64,000 bases of DNA, from contig NZ_CP041402.1 in NCBI RefSeq assembly GCF_007018905.1, forward strand, positions 3,398,001-3,462,000, in the 5' to 3' direction. The position numbers and the translations under genes were made by a program. The notes beneath the pieces were generated by a model. It ran no database searches and was not told the origin of the DNA. It saw nothing but the letters and a program-made list of their open reading frames with translations. This DNA is from Tardiphaga sp. vice304 (GTDB lineage: Bacteria; Pseudomonadota; Alphaproteobacteria; Rhizobiales; Xanthobacteraceae). The stretch's first letter is position 1. The number at the start of each line of letters is the position of its first letter. This document shows positions 17,551 to 28,055 of this stretch, piece by piece.

Positions 17551-19866
17551 TCAGCTGCCGGAGACGGTTTCGGGTGTTGGTTTGTTCGCTGGCGGCGCTT
17601 CAGGTTCGGTGGCTTCGGCGTCCGGCTTTTGCCCCGAAATCGCAAACCGCAATCGCATCCAGGCGCCGCGGGCGCCCGGACGAATGTTCGAGGCGTCGTT
17701 GAGTTCGATTCGGCCGCCGTGATCTTCCAGCACCCGACCCACGATTGCCAGCCCGAGGCCGGTGCCCTTCTCGCGGGTCGTGACATAGGGCTCCAGCAGC
17801 CGCGAGCGGCTGACGGTCGGCAGGCCGATGCCATTGTCGATCACGTCAATCACGATGTCTTCGTTCTCCCTGAAAGCGATGACCTCAATGCGACCCTTTC
17901 CGAGCGTTTCCGCGGGCACCACCTCGATCGCCTCGGTGGCGTTCTTGATGATGTTGGTCAGCGCCTGCGAGATCAGCCGGCGGTCGAATCGCGCCCGCAT
18001 CGGCTCGTCCCGGATTTCGGTCTCAATCTCGACGTCGGGATGGCCGACGCGCATCAGGAACACGACCTGGCGCACGGTGTCGGCGACGTCCTCGCCCTCG
18101 ATCACCGGCTTCGGCATCCGCGCAAACTTCGAGAATTCATCGACCATGCGCCGGATGTCGTCGACCTGGCGGATGATGGTGTCGGTGCATTGCTCGAAGA
18201 TCGCCTTGTCGGCGATAATCACCTTGCCGAATTTGCGCTTGATGCGCTCGGCCGAGAGCTGGATCGGCGTCAGCGGGTTCTTGATCTCGTGCGCGATGCG
18301 GCGGGCGACGTCGGCCCAGGCCGAGGTGCGCTGCGCGGACACCAGTTCGGTGATGTCGTCCAGCGTGATGATGTAGCTGTCGCGCGACTGGCTGGTCTGT
18401 TCGGCGCTGATCCGCACCGACAACACGCGTTCCTGGCTGTCGCGGGTAATCGTGATCTGGCCCTGCACCAGCCGCTGCGAGCCCTCGCGCGCATTTTGCA
18501 TCATCTCGTCGAGCTCGGGCACCACCTCCGACAGCGAATGGCCGAGCGTCTCGGACTCCGAATGGCCGATCAGCTTTTCGGCGGAGCGGTTGAGAATGCC
18601 GACCCGGCCTGCCCCGTCGACGCCGATGATGCCGGCGCTGGCCGACGACAGCACCGCCTCGATGAAACGGCGGCGGCTGTCGATGACGTCGGAGGCGGAC
18701 ACCAGTTCGTCGCGCTGGGTGCGCAACTCCTGGGTCATCGTGTTGAAGGTCTCGCCGAGATGGGCAAGGTCGCCCTCCGACTGGATCACCGGCACCTGGA
18801 CATGCAGGTCGCCGGCCGATACCGCATTGGCCGCGCCCATCAGGCGGCGGATCGGCGCCACCAGCCAGTTGGCGAAATTCAGCCCGATCAGCACCGCGGA
18901 CATCAGCACCGTCAGGGCGATCACGGTGAACATCAGCACGAAGGCGACCTGGATGCCCAGGCGCCGCGCCTCGATGTCGGCATATTCGGCGACGCTGGCC
19001 TGGGTCTGCCGCAGTTGCGCGACGACGCGGGGGTCGAGAAGCCGCGCCACGTAGAGAAACGTGTCGTCGAAGGCGCGCAGCCGGATCACGGCAGCGACAT
19101 AATTCGCCTCGATGAACACCGCGATCTGCGGCTCGCTGTCATCGACGTTCTTGAGAAACTCCGGCGCCGGCGTGGTGAACGCCTGTTTCATGCCGGTATT
19201 GGCGGGCTCGATCAGATTGCTGTCCTTGTCGAGGATCATTGCCCCCGGCAAATTGCGCGACGCGGCGCTGGCTTTCAGCACGCTGAGAAAGGTGCCGCGG
19301 TCCTGGTCGAACAGCGGCCGCGCCAGCGAGATGTCGTTGGCCATGCCGAGAATGTCGCCGCGGATCAACTGCGCGTGCTCGTGCAAATAGGCATTGGCGA
19401 CGATCAGCGAATTCTGGATCACCGCACGCGTCGGCCCGGAGAACAGCCGGTCAAGGCCGCGGTCCAGCGTGACGTTGGCGACGATCGACACCAGCACCGC
19501 AGGAATCACCGCGATCACCGAGAACAGGCTGACGATCTGGACATGCAGCCGTGCCGCGGCGCGACCGCGGCGGCGGGCCTGCACGACTTTCCAGACCTCG
19601 CGGGCAATGATCAGCAGCAGCAGGAAGACGGTGCCGGCATTGATCAGCAGGAAGGTGACCACCACCTCGTGGGTCGGCGAGATCGGCGCCAGACCGTTCA
19701 GCACCACGAAGGTCAGGAACGCCGACAATAGCGCCAGCACGACGGCGGCCGGCACGAACCATCGGCGCAGCGGTGACCGCCGCGGCTCCGTCGCCGACAA
19801 TGGATCGGCGGGGGCCGGCGTTGCGGCGCCGGTCATCATGTTTGCGGACGTTGCTGCGCTGGTCAT
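17551..19866 (-). CDS. ntrY: Membrane sensor histidine kinase NtrY
   Basis: This 771-aa inner-membrane kinase phosphorylates NtrX. Several N-terminal transmembrane helices (within ~35-150) precede a periplasmic sensor stretch. A further helix (~310-335, LMFTVIALTVLMSAVLIGLNF) leads to a HAMP linker (WLVAPIRRLMGAANAVSAGDL). A PAS domain (~385-490) follows, with the H-box HEIKNPLTPIQLSAERIKRK near 525 and the N/G1/G2 boxes of the ATPase domain (IIKNATEA, DNGIGLP, GTGLGLAIV). It is separated from ntrC by 176 nt, which contains a likely ntrC terminator and presumably its own promoter. Confidence 0.95.
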   Translation of the reverse strand: MTSAATSANMMTGAATPAPADPLSATEPRRSPLRRWFVPAAVVLALLSAFLTFVVLNGLAPISPTHEVVVTFLLINAGTVFLLLLIIAREVWKVVQARRRGRAAARLHVQIVSLFSVIAVIPAVLVSIVANVTLDRGLDRLFSGPTRAVIQNSLIVANAYLHEHAQLIRGDILGMANDISLARPLFDQDRGTFLSVLKASAASRNLPGAMILDKDSNLIEPANTGMKQAFTTPAPEFLKNVDDSEPQIAVFIEANYVAAVIRLRAFDDTFLYVARLLDPRVVAQLRQTQASVAEYADIEARRLGIQVAFVLMFTVIALTVLMSAVLIGLNFANWLVAPIRRLMGAANAVSAGDLHVQVPVIQSEGDLAHLGETFNTMTQELRTQRDELVSASDVIDSRRRFIEAVLSSASAGIIGVDGAGRVGILNRSAEKLIGHSESETLGHSLSEVVPELDEMMQNAREGSQRLVQGQITITRDSQERVLSVRISAEQTSQSRDSYIITLDDITELVSAQRTSAWADVARRIAHEIKNPLTPIQLSAERIKRKFGKVIIADKAIFEQCTDTIIRQVDDIRRMVDEFSKFARMPKPVIEGEDVADTVRQVVFLMRVGHPDVEIETEIRDEPMRARFDRRLISQALTNIIKNATEAIEVVPAETLGKGRIEVIAFRENEDIVIDVIDNGIGLPTVSRSRLLEPYVTTREKGTGLGLAIVGRVLEDHGGRIELNDASNIRPGARGAWMRLRFAISGQKPDAEATEPEAPPANKPTPETVSGS

Positions 19867-19982
19867 TCCGGAATTTTGGTGAGCGTGAACGCCTGGCCGC
19901 TATCGATGCACCGACAGCGCACTGATGCAATCGTACAACATTGTTGCTCAATTACGACAATTCCACGGCGCGCGAAAGCCGC

Positions 19983-20005
19983 GAAAAACGCCCTTGCGGG
20001 GTTTC
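19983..20005 (-). terminator. Probable rho-independent terminator of dusB-ntrB-ntrC
   Basis: On the minus strand a short G/C stem (accccgcaagggcgt) runs directly into a row of T residues, 40-60 nt after the ntrC stop. The stem has one bulge. This would separate the ntrBC transcript from ntrYX. Confidence 0.4.
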
Positions 20006-20042
20006 TCATGGCTTTCGGATGGAAGAGTTCGAGCGAAATCGA

Positions 20043-21485
<1,443 letters not shown>

Positions 21486-21495
21486 TACTTAGTCC

Positions 21496-22680
21496 TCATC
21501 GTGCATCATGTGAGGTGTGCGCCGATGTCGCCGGGACATCGCCGTTGCTCGGATCAAGGTTCTTGTCATCAAACTGCTTGGCAGGATTGTACATCGGCAG
21601 CAGCACCCGGAACGTCGTCTTTCGCGGTTGCGATTCGCATTCGATGATCCCGCCATGGTCGCCGACGATCTTCGCAACCAATGCAAGACCCAGGCCGCTT
21701 CCGGTGGGCTTTGTCGTCACAAAGGGATCGAACAGGTTCGGCAGCAGGTCTTCCGGCACGCCAGGCCCGTTGTCCTTGACGCAGAACTCCAGCGGCAGCG
21801 AGACGCGCGACTTCTTGCCGGGCACCGAGAGCCGCACGCCCGGCCGAAACGCGGTGGTAAGTTGAATCTCGCCGTCATGGCCGAGTTCGGCAACCGCCTC
21901 GGCGGCGTTCTTGACCAGGTTGAGAAACACCTGAATCAGCTGGTCCTGATTGGCCAGCACCGGCGGCAGCGACGGGTCGTAGTCCTCGATGAAACGGATG
22001 TTGCGCGCAAAGCCGGACTGCGCGAGGCGCTTCACGTGGTCGAGTACCGAATGGATGTTGACCGGGCCGCGGGCCACCGGGCGGTCGTCGCCGAACACTT
22101 CCATGCGATCGACCAGCGTGACGATGCGGTCGGCCTCGTCGCAGATCAGCCGCGTCAGCATGCGGTCTTCGGACGATGCCGCCTGCTCCAGAAGCTGCGC
22201 GGCGCCGCGGATGCCGGACAAGGGGTTCTTGATCTCGTGCGCCAGCATCGCCGCAAGTGCGATCACCGAGCGCGCCGCGCTGCGATGGGTGAGCTGGCGG
22301 TCCATCTTGTCGGCAATGGTGCGCTCCTGCAGCATCACCACGATATGGCCGGGGCGCTCCGTCAGCGGCGCGACGTGCAGATCGACCTGGCGGTCGCGGC
22401 CGATCCGCGGCGTGCCGAGATCGACCTTGAACTCATTGACCGGCGAGTTGCTGTCACGAACCTGTTCGATCAGCGCCAGAAGCGGACTGCCGAACGGCAC
22501 CAGCTCCTTCAGCGACTGGCGCCGCAGGAACTGGGCAGAAATCTCGAAGAAGGATTCGGCGGCCATGTTGGCATCGACAATCTTCCCGTCGGGAGCGATC
22601 AGCAGTACCGGATTGGGCAAGGCGTTGAGAATAGCCTCGCTGTCGCCCGGTAAGGGACGGCGGCCTGCAACGGCGGTCAT
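21496..22680 (-). CDS. ntrB: Nitrogen sensor histidine kinase NtrB
   Basis: This 394-aa soluble kinase/phosphatase adjusts NtrC phosphorylation in response to PII. The start at 22680 is chosen because this ATG overlaps the dusB stop (ATGA); the longer frame extends into dusB. An N-terminal PAS domain ([22 protein letters not shown]) is followed by the H-box [20 protein letters not shown] near residue 147. The ATPase N box NLVKNAAEA and G boxes DNGPGVP and GSGLGLAL are also present. No transmembrane helix is present, as expected. The coupling with dusB and ntrC is the classic alphaproteobacterial nifR3-ntrBC operon. Confidence 0.96.
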   Translation of the reverse strand: MTAVAGRRPLPGDSEAILNALPNPVLLIAPDGKIVDANMAAESFFEISAQFLRRQSLKELVPFGSPLLALIEQVRDSNSPVNEFKVDLGTPRIGRDRQVDLHVAPLTERPGHIVVMLQERTIADKMDRQLTHRSAARSVIALAAMLAHEIKNPLSGIRGAAQLLEQAASSEDRMLTRLICDEADRIVTLVDRMEVFGDDRPVARGPVNIHSVLDHVKRLAQSGFARNIRFIEDYDPSLPPVLANQDQLIQVFLNLVKNAAEAVAELGHDGEIQLTTAFRPGVRLSVPGKKSRVSLPLEFCVKDNGPGVPEDLLPNLFDPFVTTKPTGSGLGLALVAKIVGDHGGIIECESQPRKTTFRVLLPMYNPAKQFDDKNLDPSNGDVPATSAHTSHDAR

Positions 22681-23714
22681 GCGGCGGCACTCCATGCAAA
22701 ATCGGTATAGGCCTCGTCGAGTAGCCGATGCACGGCGGCGGGATTTTCCGAGGTCAGGATGGTCTGCTTCCAACGCTTCAGCACGGCCTCCGGCGCGAGC
22801 TGCGTGATCGCGGCGGCGTCCAGCGACCAGCCGAGATGTTTTCGCGCGTGACGCAGGCCGATGTGGACGCCGTAATGGCTGAGAATGTCGTCATAGAGCC
22901 GACGGATATAGCCGAGCTGCACCGTGAGCGTCGGCGCAGGCTCCGCCACCCCGGTCTCAAACTGCCGCGCGATCTGGCCGGGCAGCCAGGGCCGCCCATA
23001 GGCGCCCCGCCCCACCATCACGGCATCGGCGCCGGACATTTCTAGCGCGGTGACCGCGCTGTCGTGGGAGGTGATGTCACCGTTGACGATAAGCGGAAGC
23101 GCGATCGCTTCGCGCACCGCGCGGACGGCGCCCCAGTCGGCCTCGCCCTTGTAGAACTGGCAGCGGGTGCGGCCATGCACGGTAATCAGTTGCACGCCGG
23201 CCAGCTCGGCGCGACGCGCCAGCTCCGGCGCGTTGATCGTGTGGTCGTCCCAGCCGAGCCGCATTTTCAGCGTGACCGGCACCTTGACGGCCGCGATCGT
23301 CGCCTCGATCAGCTTCAGCGCGTGGTCGAGGTCGCGCATCAGCGCCGAGCCGGACTGACCGGTGCCACCGGTCACCTTGCGGGCCGGACAGCCCATGTTG
23401 ATATCGACGATGTCGGCGCCGGAAGCCTCGGCGATCCGCGCGCCTTCGGCCATCCATCGCGCCTCGCAGCCGGCCAACTGCACGACATGCGGCCCGAGCC
23501 CGGTGGCCTCGCAGCGCAGGACCGAGGACGGCTTGCCATTCACCAGATCGGCGCTAGCGGTCATTTCTGATACGACCAGCCCGGCGCCGAGCTCGGCCAC
23601 GAGCCGGCGAACCGGCACATCGGTGATCCCCGTCATCGGTGCCAGCAAAACGCGGTTGCCGATCTCGATGTCGCCTATGCGCAATGGCTGATGGGCATGC
23701 GGGGCGGTGGTCAA
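22677..23714 (-). CDS. dusB: tRNA dihydrouridine synthase B (NifR3)
   Basis: This 345-aa flavin enzyme reduces specific uridines of tRNA to dihydrouridine using NADPH. The FMN-binding TIM barrel begins with [17 protein letters not shown]. The catalytic cysteine lies in [11 protein letters not shown] near residue 106, and the phosphate-binding [17 protein letters not shown] segment is intact. Known historically as nifR3, it heads the ntrBC operon in Rhodobacter and rhizobia. Here too its stop overlaps the ntrB start. A divergent promoter region separates it from ispDF. Confidence 0.95.
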   Translation of the reverse strand: MTTAPHAHQPLRIGDIEIGNRVLLAPMTGITDVPVRRLVAELGAGLVVSEMTASADLVNGKPSSVLRCEATGLGPHVVQLAGCEARWMAEGARIAEASGADIVDINMGCPARKVTGGTGQSGSALMRDLDHALKLIEATIAAVKVPVTLKMRLGWDDHTINAPELARRAELAGVQLITVHGRTRCQFYKGEADWGAVRAVREAIALPLIVNGDITSHDSAVTALEMSGADAVMVGRGAYGRPWLPGQIARQFETGVAEPAPTLTVQLGYIRRLYDDILSHYGVHIGLRHARKHLGWSLDAAAITQLAPEAVLKRWKQTILTSENPAAVHRLLDEAYTDFAWSAAA

Positions 23715-23945
23715 TGACCTGCTCGTCGTTCTCTGCGTCCGCTACATTGCGAACAAGGGGCATAATGCGCACGTTTGTTGTGCAGTCAACTACCTTGCCT
23801 ACAGTTTAGACAGGTCTGTTGCTTTTGCAAGTGCAGCGCAGCAATGCGTAATTAATGGCCCACGAGAATGTAATCTTACTGCAGGCGCGGCGGCCCGTGC
23901 TATGGGCTGTGCGCCTCCTGCTTACCCCTCAATCAGCTGAATAAA
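23715..23945. promoter_or_regulatory. Divergent promoter region between dusB-ntrBC and ispDF
   Basis: This 231-nt gap is the only place for the divergent promoters of the dusB-ntrB-ntrC operon (minus) and ispDF (plus). It is AT-richer than its flanks. I could not pick out a convincing sigma-54 -24/-12 or NtrC palindrome by eye, so no individual site is claimed. Confidence 0.45.
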
Positions 23946-25127
23946 ATGACCGAAACCCTGAAAACTGCTGCCATTATCGTTGCCGCCGGCCGTGGCCTCC
24001 GTGCCGGCTCGGGCGGCCCCAAGCAATATCGCAGCATCGCCGGCCGCACGGTGATCTCACGGGCAATGGAGCCCTTTTGCGGGCACCCCGACGTGTTCGC
24101 GGTGCAGCCGGTGCTCAATCCCGACGACACGGTGATGTTCAACGAGGCAGTGGCCGAACTGCATTACCAGCCGCCGACCGCCGGCGGCGCGACGCGGCAG
24201 GCCTCGGTTCATGCCGGCCTGGAGGCGCTGGCCGGCCACGCGCCGGATATCGTGCTGATCCATGACGCCGCGCGTCCGTTCGTCACCCCGGCCCTGATTG
24301 CGCGTGCCATCGCAGCGGCGACGCAGACCGGCGCGGCGGTGCCTGCGGTGCCGGTGACCGACACCATCAAGCAGGTCGGCGACACCGGCCATGTCGAGGC
24401 GACGCCGGAGCGGGCGCGCTTGCGTATCGCGCAGACACCGCAGGCGTTTCGTTTCGATGTCATCCTTGAGGCGCATCGTCGGGCCGCGCGCGAAGGTCGC
24501 GACGATTTCACCGACGACGCCGCACTCGCCGAATGGGCGGGATTGACGGTGGCAACCTTTGAAGGCGATGTTGCAAACATGAAGCTCACCACACCGGAAG
24601 ATTTTGTACGCGAGGAAGCCCGCCTCGCGGCGGCCCTCGGCGATATCCGCATGGGCACCGGCTACGACGTGCACGCCTTCGGCGACGGCGATCATCTGAT
24701 GATCTGCGGCGTCCGCGTGCCGCACACCCGCGGCTTCCTGGCGCATTCCGACGGCGACGTCGGCCTGCATGCGCTGGTCGATGCGATCCTCGGCGCGCTG
24801 GCGGATGGCGACATCGGCTCGCACTTTCCGCCGTCTGACGACAAGTGGAAGGGGGCTGCCTCCGACGCCTTCCTGAAATACGCCGTCGAGCGCGTCACCG
24901 CGCGTGGCGGGCGCATCAGTAATCTCGAAGTGACGCTGATCTGCGAACGGCCGAAGATCGGCCCGCTGCGCGACGCGATGCGTGCGCGCATCAGTGAGAT
25001 CACCGGCGTGGCGCTGTCCCGCGTCGCAGTGAAGGCGACCACCAGTGAGCGGCTCGGCTTCACCGGCCGCGAGGAAGGCATCGCCGCGACCGCGGCGGCC
25101 ACCATCCGCCTTCCCTGGACGGAATGA
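23946..25127 (+). CDS. ispDF: Bifunctional IspD/IspF isoprenoid enzyme
   Basis: This 393-aa fusion catalyses two non-consecutive steps of the MEP isoprenoid pathway. Residues 1-~230 are the CTP:MEP cytidylyltransferase, with nucleotide motif [16 protein letters not shown] and HDAARPFV. Residues ~236-393 are the MECDP synthase, with [10 protein letters not shown] metal site, [15 protein letters not shown] and a C-terminal [17 protein letters not shown]. The fusion is typical of alphaproteobacteria. The cinA-like gene begins one base after its stop, indicating co-transcription. Confidence 0.97.
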   Translation: MTETLKTAAIIVAAGRGLRAGSGGPKQYRSIAGRTVISRAMEPFCGHPDVFAVQPVLNPDDTVMFNEAVAELHYQPPTAGGATRQASVHAGLEALAGHAPDIVLIHDAARPFVTPALIARAIAAATQTGAAVPAVPVTDTIKQVGDTGHVEATPERARLRIAQTPQAFRFDVILEAHRRAAREGRDDFTDDAALAEWAGLTVATFEGDVANMKLTTPEDFVREEARLAAALGDIRMGTGYDVHAFGDGDHLMICGVRVPHTRGFLAHSDGDVGLHALVDAILGALADGDIGSHFPPSDDKWKGAASDAFLKYAVERVTARGGRISNLEVTLICERPKIGPLRDAMRARISEITGVALSRVAVKATTSERLGFTGREEGIAATAAATIRLPWTE

Positions 25128-25128
25128 C

Positions 25129-25749
25129 ATGAGCGGCAGCGATCCCAGGGCCCTGTCGCGCGCGCTGCTGGATCTCTGCCGCGGCCGCAAGCTGACGATC
25201 GCGACCGCCGAATCCTGCACCGGCGGCCTCGTCGCCGCGGCGCTGACGGAGATCCCAGGCTCATCCGACGTGATCGACCGCGGCTTCGTCACCTACTCCA
25301 ACGACGCCAAGCGCGCGATGCTGGGGGTCAAGGCGACCACGCTTGAGAGCTTCGGCGCGGTCAGCAAGGAGACCGCGATGCAGATGGCGGTCGGCGCGCT
25401 GGAAGAAGCCGACGTCGATCTGGCGGTCTCGATCACCGGCATCGCCGGCCCCGGTGGTGCGACGCCCGGCAAGCCGGTCGGCCTCGTGCATTTCGCCGTC
25501 GCTGCGCGCGACGGCCGCATCGTTCACAAGGAATGCCGCTTCGGTGCGATCGGCCGCAGCCAAGTGCGCGCGCGCTCGGTGCTGGAAGCGTTGCGGATGC
25601 TGACCGAACTGGCGCGTGGGCCAAAACCGGCAGCGAAGAAGCGCGCGGTCGCAGGTCTCGCGCAGCCGCGTGTGGCGCGATCGCCGCGGCGCACGGCGGT
25701 GAAGCGACGGCTGGTGAAAGCGCCGGTCAAGCCGAAGCCAGCGAAGTAA
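25129..25749 (+). CDS. pncC: CinA-family (PncC-type) nicotinamide-nucleotide amidase with basic tail
   Basis: This 206-aa protein is equivalent to the C-terminal domain of CinA, an NMN deamidase recycling pyridine nucleotides. The signature TAESCTGGLVAAALTEIPGSS starts near residue 25, and SITGIAGPGGATPGKPVGLV is intact. ATG 25129 starts one nt after the ispDF stop; the longer upstream frame overlaps ispF. Beyond the expected domain end (~165) the protein carries about 40 extra residues rich in K, R, P and A, a disordered histone-like tail whose role is unknown. Confidence 0.88.
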   Translation: MSGSDPRALSRALLDLCRGRKLTIATAESCTGGLVAAALTEIPGSSDVIDRGFVTYSNDAKRAMLGVKATTLESFGAVSKETAMQMAVGALEEADVDLAVSITGIAGPGGATPGKPVGLVHFAVAARDGRIVHKECRFGAIGRSQVRARSVLEALRMLTELARGPKPAAKKRAVAGLAQPRVARSPRRTAVKRRLVKAPVKPKPAK

Positions 25750-25758
25750 CACCGCGCT

Positions 25759-25795
25759 CTCGGCCGTCGTCCCGGCGAACGCCGGACGACGAGAG
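25759..25795. terminator. Hairpin between convergent pncC and ratA
   Basis: Arms cgtcgtcc (25765-25772) and ggacgacg (25784-25791), extended by ggc/gcc, form a strong stem in the 47-nt gap between convergent genes. It probably ends transcription in both directions. A T-tract is weak on either strand. Confidence 0.55.
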
Positions 25796-25796
25796 T

Positions 25797-26270
25797 TTAG
25801 GTCGTCGCCGGCGAGCGCTTCACGCCGTACACCTGATCGGCGCGCTTCTCGAACGCCGACGACAGACGCTGGAACGCGGTATCGAACATCGTGCCCATCA
25901 GCATGCCGAGCATGCGGCTCTTGAATTCATAGGAAATGAAAAAGCCGACATCGCACTCGGTCTCGGACCGCGGCTCGAACGTCCAGCGGTTCTCGAGATG
26001 GCTGAACGGACCCTGCAGATACTCCACCAGGATCCTGCCGCCGACGCGATCGAGCGTGTTGCGGGTACTGAACGTCTCGCGGACCAGTTTGAACGACACC
26101 GTCATGTCGGCAATGACGACCTCGGTGCCATCCGGCTTGGGCGTGCGCTGCCGGATCTTCAGCGATTTGCACAGCGGCACGAATTCCGGATAGCGCTCAC
26201 AATCGGCGACGAGGTCGAACATCTGGGCCGCGCTGTGGTGGACGCGGCGCTTGTTTGAAAACTGCGGCAT
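25797..26270 (-). CDS. RatA/COQ10-type START-domain protein
   Basis: This is a 157-aa member of the polyketide-cyclase/START superfamily, annotated either as ubiquinone-binding COQ10 or as RatA, a toxin interfering with ribosome subunit joining. The N-terminus FSNKRRVHHSAAQMFDLVADCERYPEFVPLC and the later GPFSHLENRWTFEP and VGFFISYEFKSRMLG segments are those of the family. In alphaproteobacteria it follows lipA, as here (7 nt after the lipA stop). A COQ10-like role in quinone function is the more likely of the two, by context. Confidence 0.88.
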   Translation of the reverse strand: MPQFSNKRRVHHSAAQMFDLVADCERYPEFVPLCKSLKIRQRTPKPDGTEVVIADMTVSFKLVRETFSTRNTLDRVGGRILVEYLQGPFSHLENRWTFEPRSETECDVGFFISYEFKSRMLGMLMGTMFDTAFQRLSSAFEKRADQVYGVKRSPATT

Positions 26271-26277
26271 GGCGAAT

Positions 26278-27237
26278 TCAGCGCTTCAAGGCCGCGCGGG
26301 CGGCCTGCAACTTGGCGAAATCATCGCCGGCGTGATGCGACGAGCGCGTCAGCGGGCTGGCCGATACCATCAGGAAGCCCTTGGTATAGGCGACCTTTTC
26401 ATAGCCCGAAAACTCGTCCGGCGTGACGTAGCGCGACACCACGTGGTGCTTGAGCGTCGGCTGCAAGTACTGGCCGATGGTCAGGAAATCGATGTCAGCC
26501 GAGCGCATATCGTCCATCACCTGCAGCACCTCGGGGCGCTCCTCGCCAAGACCGACCATGATGCCGGACTTGGTGAAGATGGTGGCGTCGAGCTCCTTGA
26601 CCTTCTGCAGCAGGCGCAGCGAATGGAAGTAGCGCGCGCCCGGACGCACCGTCAGATATTGCGACGGCACGGTTTCCAGGTTGTGATTGAACACGTCCGG
26701 CTTGGCTTCGACCACGATTTCCATCGCGCCCGGCTTGCGCAGGAAGTCCGGCGTGAGAATCTCGATCGTGGTGGTCGGGCATGCCGCACGGATCGCCTTG
26801 ATCGTCTGCGCAAAATGTTCGGCGCCGCCATCGGCGAGGTCGTCGCGATCGACCGAAGTGATGACGACGTGATGCAGCCCGAGCTTCGACACCGCGAGCG
26901 CGACATGCTCGGGCTCGGCTGCGTCGAGCGCGCCCGGCATCCCGGTCTTGACGTTACAGAACGCGCAGGCGCGGGTGCAGGTGTCGCCCATGATCATGAA
27001 GGTGGCGTGCTTCTTCTGCCAGCACTCGCCGATATTCGGGCAGCCGGCCTCTTCGCACACGGTAACGAGGCCGTTTTCCTTGACGATCTTACGGGTCTCG
27101 CCATAGCCGCGGCTGGTCGGCGCGCGGACCCGGATCCAGTCCGGTTTCTGCGGCGAAAACGCATCCGGCCGGTTCACCTTTTCGGGGTGACGCGGGCGCA
27201 ACGGGGTGTGGGAGACGGTATCGAGGACGACGACCAT
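26278..27237 (-). CDS. lipA: Lipoyl synthase
   Basis: This 319-aa radical-SAM enzyme inserts two sulfurs into octanoyl groups on lipoate-dependent proteins. The auxiliary-cluster motif [12 protein letters not shown] begins near residue 59, and the radical-[11 protein letters not shown] motif near 84. The C-terminal [10 protein letters not shown] carries the conserved RSSYxA-type serine ligand region. Full length for the family. It is divergent from the AAG glycosylase gene across 100 nt and is followed closely by the RatA/COQ10 gene. Confidence 0.97.
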   Translation of the reverse strand: MVVVLDTVSHTPLRPRHPEKVNRPDAFSPQKPDWIRVRAPTSRGYGETRKIVKENGLVTVCEEAGCPNIGECWQKKHATFMIMGDTCTRACAFCNVKTGMPGALDAAEPEHVALAVSKLGLHHVVITSVDRDDLADGGAEHFAQTIKAIRAACPTTTIEILTPDFLRKPGAMEIVVEAKPDVFNHNLETVPSQYLTVRPGARYFHSLRLLQKVKELDATIFTKSGIMVGLGEERPEVLQVMDDMRSADIDFLTIGQYLQPTLKHHVVSRYVTPDEFSGYEKVAYTKGFLMVSASPLTRSSHHAGDDFAKLQAARAALKR

Positions 27238-27337
27238 AAACTGTCCAATCTGGCTGACGCTCTAGCTAGTCTGCCGGGCACGTTCCCGCAACCCGCTCTC
27301 GCCTTGCGCAGCATTGCATCCTAGCATACCGGGCAGA

Positions 27338-27952
27338 ATGGCTCAAAAACCTGGATCAAAAACAAAGTTGCTCGGCCCTGCCCTGACGCGCGATTTCTTC
27401 GACCGCAGCGTCCACGAGGTGGCGCCCGAGCTGGTCGGCGCCACGATGCTGTTCGGCGGCGCCGGCGGCACCATCGTCGAGGTCGAGGCCTATCACCACA
27501 CGGATCCCGCCTCGCACTCCTACGTCCGCCGGACCCCGCGCAACGGCGTAATGTTCGGCCCGCCCGGCTTTGCCTATGTCTATCGCTCCTACGGCATCCA
27601 TTGGTGCGTCAATTTCGTCTGCGAGGCGGAGGGATCAGCCAGCGCGGTGCTGGTCCGCGCGATCCAGCCGGAGGCCGGCATCCCGGCCATGCAGCTTCGC
27701 CGCGGGCTGCAGGATGTGAGGTCGCTGTGCTCGGGGCCGGGCAAATTATGCGCGGCGCTCGGCATCACCGGCGCCCACGACGGCGCGCCGCTGGATCGCA
27801 AGCCGTTCGCGCTTAATGCCCGGCAGGCCGAACCGCAGATGGTGATCGGCGTGCGAATCGGGATCACCAAGGGCGTCGAGCTGCCATGGCGCTTCGGGCT
27901 GAAGGGCTCACGGTTTTTCAGCAGGGCGTTTCCGAAAGCGCCAAATCTGTAG
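27338..27952 (+). CDS. DNA-3-methyladenine glycosylase (AAG type)
   Basis: This 204-aa monofunctional glycosylase removes alkylated purines to start base-excision repair. The motifs [44 protein letters not shown] (catalytic glutamate and substrate pocket) and [20 protein letters not shown] are characteristic. The C-terminal [11 protein letters not shown] is also present. ATG 27338 is preferred over an in-frame TTG at 27314. The stop codon lies inside the left arm of a dispersed inverted repeat (27948-27963), so the last codons may have been shaped by the repeat's arrival. Confidence 0.93.
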   Translation: MAQKPGSKTKLLGPALTRDFFDRSVHEVAPELVGATMLFGGAGGTIVEVEAYHHTDPASHSYVRRTPRNGVMFGPPGFAYVYRSYGIHWCVNFVCEAEGSASAVLVRAIQPEAGIPAMQLRRGLQDVRSLCSGPGKLCAALGITGAHDGAPLDRKPFALNARQAEPQMVIGVRIGITKGVELPWRFGLKGSRFFSRAFPKAPNL

Positions 27953-28043
27953 GGTGGGCAAAGGCGCTCTTGCGCCGTGCCCACCGCCCATCGATCGAGC
28001 GCCGACGTAGGGTGGTGGCGCGCTACGCTTTGCCCACCCTACA
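27948..28043. repeat. Inverted repeat with exact 16-nt arms between AAG glycosylase gene and valS
   Basis: The arms tgtagggtgggcaaag (27948-27963) and its exact reverse complement (28028-28043) enclose 64 nt that themselves contain related copies (gtagggtgg near 28008). The left arm includes the stop codon of the glycosylase gene. The genes are convergent, so it may serve as a bidirectional terminator. Confidence 0.75.
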
Positions 28044-28055
28044 ACGAGCCCAGCA

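Noticed and set aside
17629..19731. 700-codon open frame opposite ntrY
   Set aside because: Same antisense effect; rich in H, D and R with no domain-like pattern, while ntrY has all kinase boxes.
25797..26270. RatA-RatB toxin-antitoxin pair
   Set aside because: No partner gene is adjacent; context after lipA fits the COQ10-type role, so a toxin system is not claimed.
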